This document shows, piece after piece, positions 1 through 5,840 of a stretch of DNA of 64,000 bases. The first letter of the stretch is position 1; the number at the start of each line of letters is the position of its first letter. The stretch spans positions 1-64,000 of the forward strand of contig JBOGFI010000254.1 in NCBI GenBank assembly GCA_050743365.1, written 5' to 3'. The translations under genes were made by a program, and so were the position numbers. Below the pieces are notes generated by a model that searched no databases, was not told the origin of the DNA, and worked only from the letters and a program-made list of their open reading frames with translations. This stretch comes from JBOGFI01 sp050743365. Lineage in GTDB: Bacteria; Actinomycetota; Acidimicrobiia; IMCC26256; JACDBD01.

Positions 1-147
1 CCTGACATCTGTGTCACACCGCGCCCCGCGAAAAACCCGCGGACGCCCCGCGATTCGGGAGTACAGCACGGCACGGGTGAACACTCGAAAGCACGTCTGA
101 CCTGCGGATTCGCGACAGAGCGGCGTACCGTCAGCCCGGCTGAGCGC
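1..147. other. Left-end stretch without recognised gene
   Basis: I see no credible coding sequence or full RNA gene here. In particular there is no 5' half of a tRNA (acceptor strand GGGCGCT, D-arm) to complete the tRNA 3' fragment that begins at 148. Short GC-rich inverted repeats occur (CCGCG at 26-30 with CGCGG at 38-42) but are not distinctive at this GC content. Confidence 0.5.
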
Positions 148-193
148 CTTCACACGGCAGAGGTCACTGGTTCGAAACCAGTAGCGCCCACCA
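148..193 (+). repeat. tRNA-Val(CAC) 3'-end fragment, copy 1 (att-like direct repeat)
   Basis: This 46-bp segment matches the 3' part of a tRNA: anticodon loop TTCACAC (anticodon CAC, Val), the 3' anticodon-stem strand, variable loop, T arm (ACTGG, loop TTCGAAA, CCAGT), 3' acceptor strand AGCGCCC, discriminator A and an encoded CCA. The 5' half is missing, so it is not a functional tRNA gene. An identical copy lies at 1940-1985. Identity starts exactly at the anticodon loop, a usual crossover site for tyrosine integrases that use tRNA genes (known biology), so the pair is probably attL/attR-like (inference). Confidence 0.85.
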
Positions 194-195
194 CC

Positions 196-237
196 AAGCC
201 GCAGGTAAGCGGCTTCGTTCGCGAGAACCGGTTCTCG
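196..237. terminator. Two hairpins downstream of tRNA fragment
   Basis: AAGCCGC (196-202) pairs with GCGGCTT (209-215) across a 6-nt loop, and CGAGAACCGGTTCTCG (222-237) is a perfect 16-bp palindrome. They sit between the tRNA 3' fragment and the 3' end of the minus-strand phosphatase gene, where terminators for either direction would be expected. There is no T tract, so termination is inferred from placement and symmetry. Confidence 0.45.
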
Positions 238-306
238 TTCAGCGCGGTTGGGCCGCGCGTGGGCCGGGGGACGTTCAGCTTTCGAACGCGAGCGGCTGCG
301 GGTTGG

Positions 307-960
307 CTAGGGCGTGGTGCCGTCGCCGGGAGCGGCGTCGACGACGCTGGCAGACCACGCGCCGTCGCGGTATTCGAGGCGGTTCCAGCAGCCGGTGCGC
401 TGGGGGATCTCATCAGGTTCTGAGGGCGTGTTCCCCGGCAGGCGGGCGAGAAGGGCGCGGTTCACGGCGTCGTGGGCGACGATCGCGGTCGGGGACGAGC
501 CAGCGCCCTCGGCCACCTGTGTGGCGGCGAACAGGACCCGGCTGACGAGCGATATGGCGGGTTCCACACCGGGTGCCCGGTCCAGCGAGCCGTGGCGTCT
601 CTCGGCTGCGGAGCGGCGCTTGCCGGCCCAGCGCCCGTAGTCCCGGTCGATGAACCCCTCGTTGACCTCGACGGGGGCGCCCGTGGCCTCGGCGAGGCGC
701 TCGGCCGTAGCGAGCGCGCGCTGAAGCGGGCTCGTAGCGATTACGGCGAGGCGCACTCCGCTGAATGTCTCTGCGAGCGCGTGCGCCTCGCGTCTTCCGG
801 CGTCGTCGAGCTCGACGTCGAGGTGACCCCGCAGCAACCCTTCCGCGTTCAGGCGGGTTCGGCCGTGGCGGATCAAGTACAGGGTCCGGTCTTCACTCGG
901 TGGGGTGCCGTTGGAGCCCGTCGTGGTGTTCGCTTGTTGGTGTGACCGCCCTGCGTCCAC
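307..960 (-). CDS. Histidine phosphatase family protein
   Basis: A predicted 217-residue phosphoglycerate-mutase-like phosphatase. The N-terminal core LYLIRHGRTRLN carries the RHG phospho-acceptor histidine. SPLQRALATAERLAE and the second catalytic His in IVAHDAVNRALL complete the family pattern, followed by a C-terminal strand before the stop. The reading frame stays open upstream, but the conserved core begins shortly after the GTG at 960 and the fluoride riboswitch occupies 978-1030 on the other strand, so I place the start at 960; no clear RBS is visible. It points away from crcB. The substrate cannot be told from sequence; the family includes sugar-phosphate and cofactor phosphatases. 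Confidence 0.78.
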   Translation of the reverse strand: MDAGRSHQQANTTTGSNGTPPSEDRTLYLIRHGRTRLNAEGLLRGHLDVELDDAGRREAHALAETFSGVRLAVIATSPLQRALATAERLAEATGAPVEVNEGFIDRDYGRWAGKRRSAAERRHGSLDRAPGVEPAISLVSRVLFAATQVAEGAGSSPTAIVAHDAVNRALLARLPGNTPSEPDEIPQRTGCWNRLEYRDGAWSASVVDAAPGDGTTP

Positions 961-977
961 TCGGCCAGAATGGCGCG

Positions 978-1030
978 ACGGCGATGGGGCTCGCCGAGAA
1001 CCGCAGCCCGGCTGCTGATGGCTCCTACTC
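978..1030 (+). promoter_or_regulatory. Fluoride riboswitch (crcB motif RNA)
   Basis: The leader of crcB shows the crcB-motif signature: stem GGCG/CGCC (980-983 with 992-995) closing loop ATGGGGCT, a purine-rich linker, hairpin GCAGC-CCG-GCTGC (1003-1015), then the conserved TGATG-GCTCC-TAC (1016-1028). The loop GGGGCT can form the family pseudoknot with GGCTCC (1020-1025), using a G-U pair. GGCTCC is also exactly complementary to GGAGCC at 1057-1062, which overlaps the ribosome-binding site of crcB. The likely logic is therefore translational: no fluoride, RBS masked; fluoride bound, pseudoknot formed and RBS free. The motif is seen in the sequence; the mechanism is inferred. Confidence 0.88.
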
Positions 1031-1062
1031 CGGATCGTTGCCCATGACCTGAGGAGGGAGCC

Positions 1063-1434
1063 GTGCGGAGCCTCTGGATCGCCGTGGCGGGATCGGCGGG
1101 AGCGCTGAGCCGCTACCAGCTCGAAGGCTTTATCAGCCGCCATACACGCGGCGCGTTTCCCTGGGGAACGCTGGTGGTCAATGCCTCGGGGTGCTTCGTG
1201 CTGGGTTTGCTGTTCACGCTGCTGACCGAGCGCTTCTTGCCTCACCCGTACCTGCGTTCCGCGCTCACCATCGGGTTCCTGGGTGCCTATACGACGTTCT
1301 CGACGTTCGCGTTCGAGACCGTGCGTCTCGCCGAGGACGGCGCCCGCGGCCTCGCGCTGCTGAACGTGGTCGTCTCTGTCGCAGTCGGCGTGGCGGCGGC
1401 CTGGTTTGGCATCGTCGCAGGGAGGACGCTGTAG
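1063..1434 (+). CDS. crcB: Fluoride ion channel CrcB/Fluc
   Basis: A 123-residue integral membrane protein of normal family length with four hydrophobic segments. Family signatures are visible: AGSAGALSRYQLE near the N terminus, WGTLVVNASGCFVLG in the second helix, and GFLGAYTTFSTFAFE containing the phenylalanine-box TFSTF. Fluc proteins form dual-topology dimers that export fluoride. The GTG start is set by the strong GAGGAGGGAG RBS at 1051-1060 and the fluoride riboswitch just upstream. The DUF190 gene follows two bases after the stop, indicating one transcript. Confidence 0.95.
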   Translation: MRSLWIAVAGSAGALSRYQLEGFISRHTRGAFPWGTLVVNASGCFVLGLLFTLLTERFLPHPYLRSALTIGFLGAYTTFSTFAFETVRLAEDGARGLALLNVVVSVAVGVAAAWFGIVAGRTL

Positions 1435-1436
1435 TC

Positions 1437-1793
1437 ATGAAGATCGAGGGTCAGGGCAAGTTGCTGCGGATCTTCATCGGCGAGTCCGACCAGTGGGAGG
1501 GTCGCCCGCTGTACCAGGCGATCGTGCGGCGGCTGCGCGAGGAGGGTCTGGCCGGCGCCACGGTGATCCGGGGCATCGAGGGCTTCGGCGCCCACAGCCA
1601 CCTGCACACCGCTCGGATCCTGCGGCTCTCCGAGGACCTGCCGCTGCTGATCGAGGTCGTCGACAGCGAAGACCGGATCCAGCAAGTGCTGCCCATCATC
1701 GAGGAGATGATCCCCGAGGGCCTCGTCACGCTCGAGAACGTCGAGATCCTCGCCTACCGAGCCAACGCGCCGGACAGCGCCGAAGGCAGCTGA
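1437..1793 (+). CDS. DUF190 family protein, CrcB-linked
   Basis: A 118-residue soluble protein starting at ATG 1437, two bases after the crcB stop. The pattern KLLRIFIGESDQWEGRPLYQ, then IVRRLREEGLAGATVIRGIEGFG and a C-terminal strand-helix LPLLIEVVDSEDRIQQVL, is typical of DUF190, a small ferredoxin-like/PII-like family that commonly neighbours crcB. Its biochemical role is not established; a regulatory or accessory role for the fluoride channel is inferred from the shared transcript and the fluoride riboswitch that would control both. Confidence 0.88.
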   Translation: MKIEGQGKLLRIFIGESDQWEGRPLYQAIVRRLREEGLAGATVIRGIEGFGAHSHLHTARILRLSEDLPLLIEVVDSEDRIQQVLPIIEEMIPEGLVTLENVEILAYRANAPDSAEGS

Positions 1794-1939
1794 CCTACCG
1801 CGCCGGTTGGTGTTGAGCCGCGGTTGGGCCACGGCAAGTCAAAAAACGACGGGAACCAGTCGGAACCGACGGGAAGTGTTTTCGCAGGTCAACTGCAGTT
1901 TTGGCGCGACGCCGCACGTCGCGGAATCACCCCCGGTCG
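1794..1939. other. Intergenic stretch with GACGGGAA direct repeats
   Basis: No credible gene. It contains two copies of GACGGGAA (1848-1855 and 1868-1875, 20 bp apart) and an interleaved GGAACC repeat (1852-1857, 1862-1867), placed 65-92 bp before the second tRNA fragment. Spaced direct repeats near an att site resemble integrase arm-type sites, but this is only a suggestion. The repeats run into a relatively A/T-rich patch after AAGTCAAAAAACG. Confidence 0.35.
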
Positions 1940-1985
1940 CTTCACACGGCAGAGGTCACTGGTTCGAAACCAGTAGCGCCCACCA
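1940..1985 (+). repeat. tRNA-Val(CAC) 3'-end fragment, copy 2 (att-like direct repeat)
   Basis: Identical over 46 bp to 148-193, again beginning at the anticodon loop and ending with CCA; flanking bases differ at once on both sides (GC before copy 1, CG before copy 2; CC after copy 1, AG after copy 2). Upstream sequence cannot fold as a tRNA 5' half. With copy 1 it bounds a 1.8-kb segment carrying the phosphatase, fluoride riboswitch, crcB and DUF190 genes. No integrase gene lies between the copies, so the element, if one, is a cargo remnant. Confidence 0.85.
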
Positions 1986-2035
1986 AGAAACTGCGGCTGG
2001 GGGATCGCGCTACGGTCGCCGGCGGCGGGGCGTGA

Positions 2036-2158
2036 GCTTTGGGCACGACGTACACCGTGGCGGCGGTGGCGCGCGACGGCCGGGTCGAGATCGCGACGTC
2101 GGGGTCGCAGTCGGCGACGGTGGGCGCCGTCCACGAGTACCTCGCCTTCGCCCACTGA
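2036..2158 (+). pseudogene. Possible C-terminal remnant of a lost gene
   Basis: After a stop at 2033-2035 one frame stays open to TGA 2156-2158 and reads like a protein tail (TYTVAAVARDGRVEIATSGS, ending HEYLAFAH) with normal high-GC third-position bias. The only start is TTG 2039 with no convincing RBS, giving 39 residues. It begins just beyond the second tRNA fragment, so a gene truncated by insertion or deletion is plausible, as is chance. The rest of 1986-2197 shows nothing I recognise. Confidence 0.25.
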
Positions 2159-2197
2159 GCCGGGTCCACGATCGCGCCGTAGGAAGCAGCGGGTACT

Positions 2198-3166
2198 TCA
2201 CGAAGAAGCTGGTTCGTTGCGCGCCGCGACGCTGAGGCGGGCGAGCCGGTCGGACGGCACTGGGCACCACTGCGTTGCCGTGTCGGCAAGATCCCAGCCC
2301 GTCAAGGAAGCACCCGCTTCGAAGGCGCTCTGTAGGAACTCAAGGAGCGCCGCCTTAGGGTCGGGTGAACTTCTCGCGTCTTCGTATCGGAAGATCGCGA
2401 GGGAGCCGTTTGCCTGCGTGACCCACTCGGCCGTCTGTGGGCGCAGCGGCTGCTCCCGGAGTTCGGGCGGCTCGGGGGCGGTGTAGGAGTAGTAGGCGGG
2501 GAACGGGCTGGTTCGGTCGCCCGCCCAGAAGCCGAAGCTGACGACCTCGTGCGTGTACGCCTCCGCTGTGACCGCGTCGACGCCCGGCCGAGCCGCCGCC
2601 CGCTTGCCCGAGAACCTGGTGACGGCGAGGTCGAAGCCGTGCCAGAAGAGGTGCACAGGGCTGGTCTTGCCGCAGTACCAGCCGGCGAACTCCTCCAGCA
2701 CGTCGGCGCTCCATTGCAGGACGCGGAGAAATCGGGTGACGGCGTCGGCGTCATAACTCGCGTGGTCCCGGTCGGTGGGGAACGGCGTCGTGGTTGGCAC
2801 GCCAAAGGGTTCGGCCCGGATGTCGACGCGCACGTCGAGGCCGTTGAGGGTGTCGGTGAGGTGACGGTGAAAGTCGGCGACGGACAGCCCGTCGTGGAGC
2901 CCGAAGCCGGCCTCCGATTCGGTGGTGCGGGCCCAAAGCCGGTGGTCGACCAGATCCATCTCGATTTCCAGGTTGTGGGCCTCGACCGGCATGCGCCGGG
3001 TGGTCAGACCCCGTGCCGACGGGTAGAGAGTGACGTTCCACCAGTGGTTGCGCATCGGCATGAGCGCGAGCCGCGTCTTGCCGATGATCTGCGCCCACAG
3101 GTGAAGCGTGTCCTTGGTTTCCTCCCATTCGTCGAGGGGGAGTGGCGGGAGGTGGGTGTCGTCCAT
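2198..3166 (-). CDS. DUF5996 family protein
   Basis: A 322-residue soluble protein. It begins with LPPLPLDEWEETKDTLHLWAQIIGKTRLAL and contains HWWNVTLY, the F-T/S-GLT-like strand, HLFWHGFDLAVTRFSG, and a C-terminal FWAGDR...AYYSYTAPEP block, the pattern I associate with DUF5996. No catalytic role is known to me. The ATG at 3166 is chosen because GAGGGAGA lies 5-6 nt upstream; longer upstream frames overlap the preceding gene. It is the third gene of the MarR / gamma-CA-like / DUF5996 operon, starting 10 nt after the previous stop. Confidence 0.8.
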   Translation of the reverse strand: MDDTHLPPLPLDEWEETKDTLHLWAQIIGKTRLALMPMRNHWWNVTLYPSARGLTTRRMPVEAHNLEIEMDLVDHRLWARTTESEAGFGLHDGLSVADFHRHLTDTLNGLDVRVDIRAEPFGVPTTTPFPTDRDHASYDADAVTRFLRVLQWSADVLEEFAGWYCGKTSPVHLFWHGFDLAVTRFSGKRAAARPGVDAVTAEAYTHEVVSFGFWAGDRTSPFPAYYSYTAPEPPELREQPLRPQTAEWVTQANGSLAIFRYEDARSSPDPKAALLEFLQSAFEAGASLTGWDLADTATQWCPVPSDRLARLSVAARNEPASS

Positions 3167-3176
3167 CAGATCTCCC

Positions 3177-3701
3177 TCAACTGGTGGGGTCGGACCGGAG
3201 CGTCGTCGGGACGGGAAGGTCGTCGCGTCGCAACGCCCACGTCGGCAGCGGGGGCGGCTCGGACATGCGCCCGATGTCGACGGCGGGGAAGCCGTCGATC
3301 TCGGTGCCGGCCGCGAAGCGCGAGCGTTGCTTGACGACTGCTCCGGCGCGCACCACGCAGCCGGCCCCGAGCACGCTGGTGTCACACACGATCGCTCCTG
3401 GCTCGATGACGGATCGGGCGCCGATGCGACAGCCGTGGATCATGGCCCCAGGGCCGACGATCACGCCGTCGTCGATGATGAGATCGTTGTCGGGTAGCAG
3501 GTGCAAGACGGTGTTCTCGAGGATCTGGACGTCGCTGCCGATGCGCACCGGCCCGTGGGAGTCACCGATGATCTTGACGCCGGCGCCGATGATCGTGCGT
3601 TCACCGACGACCACGTCGCCCGTGATCTCCGCCGTGGGAAACAGGGTCGCCGACGCGGCGATGGTCGGCAGGATGCCTCGGTACGCGTACAGCTGGTCCA
3701 T
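3177..3701 (-). CDS. Gamma-carbonic-anhydrase-like protein, downstream module
   Basis: A 174-residue left-handed beta-helix protein from ATG 3701, which has its own AGGAG RBS. Hexapeptide repeats run through VVVGERTIIGAGVKIIGDS, VRIGSDVQILENTVLHLL and IVGPGAMIHGCRIGARSVIE. Against Cam/YrdA numbering, ligands equivalent to His81 (VLH, residue 67) and His122 (MIHGC, residue 89) are present, but the His117 position is Pro84 (VGPGAM instead of VGH). The frame is open upstream into a second such module with no stop, so the native product may be a two-module fusion. On its own it would lack a full zinc triad; a partner could supply the missing His. Confidence 0.75.
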   Translation of the reverse strand: MDQLYAYRGILPTIAASATLFPTAEITGDVVVGERTIIGAGVKIIGDSHGPVRIGSDVQILENTVLHLLPDNDLIIDDGVIVGPGAMIHGCRIGARSVIEPGAIVCDTSVLGAGCVVRAGAVVKQRSRFAAGTEIDGFPAVDIGRMSEPPPLPTWALRRDDLPVPTTLRSDPTS

Positions 3702-4237
3702 CACGGTTCGCTCCTGTGTCGGTTCGACGGTGATTGCCGTCCGCGGGGGGACGGAGAGGTCGCCATCGCGTAATGCGGCGAGGCGACGGAGATCGTCGGC
3801 GGAGCCGGATCGGATGACGCGCGCGGGCCGGCCCACGGCAACGACATCGCTCGGCAACGTCGTCCCGGCCGGAACGAGGGTGCCCTCGCCGAGGAACACG
3901 CGATTCCCGACCCGTGCGCCGGGCATGAGGATCGAGGCGTTCCCCCGATCTCGCAGAGGTCGCCCAGGGCTGCTCCGATCACCGCGCAGCGGTGGCCGAA
4001 CGTGCTTCGACGCCCGATGGTCGTCGGGATCCCGGTGCTGCCGACGAGCACGGAGTTCTCGAGCACGGCCGATCCGGTCCCGACCTCGACACCCGGGCCG
4101 TGGGAACGGACCACCGCGCCTTGGGCGAGCAGGGATCCTTCACCCAGGCGCGCCGTTCCCAACACGACCGCGGAGCCGGAGATGCGCACCGAGTCGGCTC
4201 GCACGTCGCTGAGTGCACTGCCGGGTCCGGCGCTCAC
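3702..4237 (-). pseudogene. Gamma-carbonic-anhydrase-like upstream module, frameshifted
   Basis: Starting at GTG 4237, seven bases after the MarR stop, hexapeptide repeats read SAVVLGTARLGEGSLLAQGA and on to TFGHRCAVIGAALGDLCEIG. At a run of five C (3942-3946, plus strand) the frame is lost; NASILMPGARVGNRVFLGEG continues in another frame and runs without a stop into the downstream module. Aligned to YrdA-type sequence, the run has two surplus bases (or lacks one). The His117 equivalent is present (GH, residue 82), but His81 and His122 are Val65 and Ile87. It may be a real mutation or an assembly error; a corrected gene would encode about 352 residues. Confidence 0.65.
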
Positions 4238-4244
4238 GGGTCGC

Positions 4245-4709
4245 TCATGCCTTGTCGCGCGCGAGGTTCTCGAGCAGGCGGTCGAACACGACCGCGAGCG
4301 TCTCGAGCTCTTCGCTCGATAGCGGATTGAAGAAGTAGCGATGGATGGCCTCCGAGTGCTCCGGAGCGGCATCTTCGACGGCGGCCGTGCCGGCGTCGGT
4401 CAGGCGCACCATCGAGCCGCGCGCATCCTCCGAGCACTCCTCGCGGGCGACGAGGCCCCGTTTCTCCATCCTTCCCACGAGATGCGACAGGCGACTGCGG
4501 TCCCAGCCGAGCTCCGTGCCGAGCTCACGCGCCCGCAGCACGCCATCGGCGGTGTGGGACAACGGCACCAGCACCGAGTACTCGGGCCCCGACAGGCCGG
4601 CGTCGCGAAGCAACTGCTCCTGCAGCGCGCCGGACAGCTCCTGGTACAGGTCGCGATACGCCTTCCAGAGGCGTCTCTGGTGCTCGTCGAGCCGCCGCGG
4701 TCTCGCCAC
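4245..4709 (-). CDS. MarR family transcriptional regulator
   Basis: A 154-residue winged-helix regulator of normal MarR length. The DNA-binding core is LSGPEYSVLVPLSHTADGVL, ARELGTELGWDRSRLSHLVGRMEKRGLVARE and the wing SEDARGSMVRLTDAG, flanked by dimerisation helices at both ends. It is the first gene of a minus-strand operon with the gamma-CA-like modules and DUF5996, and diverges from the pirin gene. The inverted repeat TGACGCATC/GATGCGTCA in the 92-bp intergenic region is the obvious operator candidate, giving self-regulation plus control of pirin. The ligand is unknown. Confidence 0.9.
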   Translation of the reverse strand: MARPRRLDEHQRRLWKAYRDLYQELSGALQEQLLRDAGLSGPEYSVLVPLSHTADGVLRARELGTELGWDRSRLSHLVGRMEKRGLVAREECSEDARGSMVRLTDAGTAAVEDAAPEHSEAIHRYFFNPLSSEELETLAVVFDRLLENLARDKA

Positions 4710-4729
4710 AGCACCATCGTAGGTTTTTA

Positions 4730-4769
4730 TTGACGCATCAGCAAAAAGCAGGATATTGTAGATGCGTCA
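4730..4769 (+). promoter_or_regulatory. Promoter straddled by MarR-type inverted repeat
   Basis: TTGACG (4730-4735) and TATTGT (4754-4759) with an 18-bp spacer form a good sigma-70-type promoter for pirin. A perfect 9-bp inverted repeat, TGACGCATC (4731-4739) and GATGCGTCA (4761-4769), overlaps the -35 box and the region just after the -10 box. This is ideal placement for repression by the divergent MarR protein. Boxes and repeat are seen in the sequence; binding is inferred. Confidence 0.7.
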
Positions 4770-4801
4770 TCAAAGTGCGTCTGTGACCAGGAGCGGACCC
4801 G

Positions 4802-5773
4802 ATGCCGGCCATCACCGTCGACGACACCCTCGTGCTTCCCCGCATCCCCCGGCCCGACCCTGCGGCCTCCACGCCTCGACCGGTCGCCGAGGTCGTCACC
4901 GCGCACCGCCAGCTCGAGGGCGCCGGGTTCAGCATCCGTCGGCCCTTCCCGGGCGAGCTGTCGATGGCCGAATCGGACCCATTCCTGCTGCTCGACCACC
5001 TGGGGCCGCAGGTCAACGCCCCCGGGGAGGCGAAGGGCGCGCCGTGGCATCCGCACCGCGGCTTCGAGACCGTGAGCTACATCCTCGACGGCGAGATCGC
5101 CCACCACGACACCAACGGCGGCGGCGGCGTGATCGGCGAGGACGACACGCAGTGGATGACCGCAGGCGGGGGCATCCTGCACGACGAGCTGCCGACCGAG
5201 CGGATGTACCGCGCCGGCGGTCCGGCGCACGCCGTCCAGCTGTGGGTCAATCTTCCCGCGAGGCTCAAGATGACGCCACCGCGCTACCAGGCGATCACGC
5301 GGGACGACCTTCTGCTCCTCACTTCTGACGACGGCGGTGCGCTGATCCGCCTTATCGCCGGCGACATCGCAGGATTCACCGGGCCCGGCGTCACCCACAC
5401 CCCGATCGCCTATGCCCACGCGACCGTTGCCCCCGGCGCGCAGATCTCCATCCCGTGGAATCCCGCATTCACCGCTCTGGCCTACGTCCTGACCGGCCGC
5501 GGCAGCGCCGGGCCCGAGGGTCGCCCGGTGCAGGACGGCCAACTCGTCGTGTTCGGTCCGGGCGACCATCTCGTCGTGGCGGCCGCCGGCCGGCAGGCCG
5601 AGCCGCTGGATGTACTCCTGCTGGGCGGGCTGCCGATTCGCGAAACGATCGCCCACTACGGACCCTTCGTGATGAACACCCGCGAGGAAATCCTTCAGGC
5701 CGTCGAGGATTTCGAGGCCGGCAGGCTCGGCATTGTTCCTGCCGACCAGCTCGCGCCCCGGAACTTCGCGTGA
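4802..5773 (+). CDS. Pirin family protein
   Basis: A 323-residue bicupin. The N-terminal cupin contains DPFLLLDHLGPQ and the metal-binding pattern HPHRGFETVSYIL followed by GEIAHHDTNG, giving the usual three His and one Glu of pirins. WMTAGGGILHDELP and the C-terminal pirin domain HATVAPGAQISIPWN and FGPGDHLVV follow, ending with the family tail HYGPFVMNTREEI. Bacterial pirins are non-haem iron proteins, some with quercetinase activity, linked to redox sensing. An AGGAG-like RBS precedes ATG 4802. It sits under a promoter with a MarR-type operator and is followed by a YceI gene. Confidence 0.92.
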   Translation: MPAITVDDTLVLPRIPRPDPAASTPRPVAEVVTAHRQLEGAGFSIRRPFPGELSMAESDPFLLLDHLGPQVNAPGEAKGAPWHPHRGFETVSYILDGEIAHHDTNGGGGVIGEDDTQWMTAGGGILHDELPTERMYRAGGPAHAVQLWVNLPARLKMTPPRYQAITRDDLLLLTSDDGGALIRLIAGDIAGFTGPGVTHTPIAYAHATVAPGAQISIPWNPAFTALAYVLTGRGSAGPEGRPVQDGQLVVFGPGDHLVVAAAGRQAEPLDVLLLGGLPIRETIAHYGPFVMNTREEILQAVEDFEAGRLGIVPADQLAPRNFA

Positions 5774-5840
5774 CGGCTCAACGCGACGACCCCCGCCGAG
5801 ATCGAAGTCGTCTACTGCCGTGAGGAAGGGAGTAGCCGCC

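Noticed and set aside
148..193. Functional tRNA-Val gene
   Set aside because: Neither copy has a D arm or a 5' acceptor strand GGGCGCT upstream; only the 3' part from the anticodon loop is present.
150..413. Minus-strand ORF ending in VGATGFEPVTSAV
   Set aside because: The peptide is the antisense translation of the tRNA 3' end (T arm and acceptor), a well-known artefact in automatic annotation. The same tail appears in the ORF at 1942-2289 for the same reason.
1807..2235. 142-codon plus-strand ORF across the second tRNA fragment
   Set aside because: It reads through the tRNA-like repeat, has a low-complexity Arg/Gly-rich sequence and no recognisable domain or RBS.
3940..3950. Programmed ribosomal frameshift in the gamma-CA-like gene
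   Set aside because: The G5 run is not a canonical slippery heptamer, no stimulatory pseudoknot is evident, and a simple indel or assembly error explains the data better.
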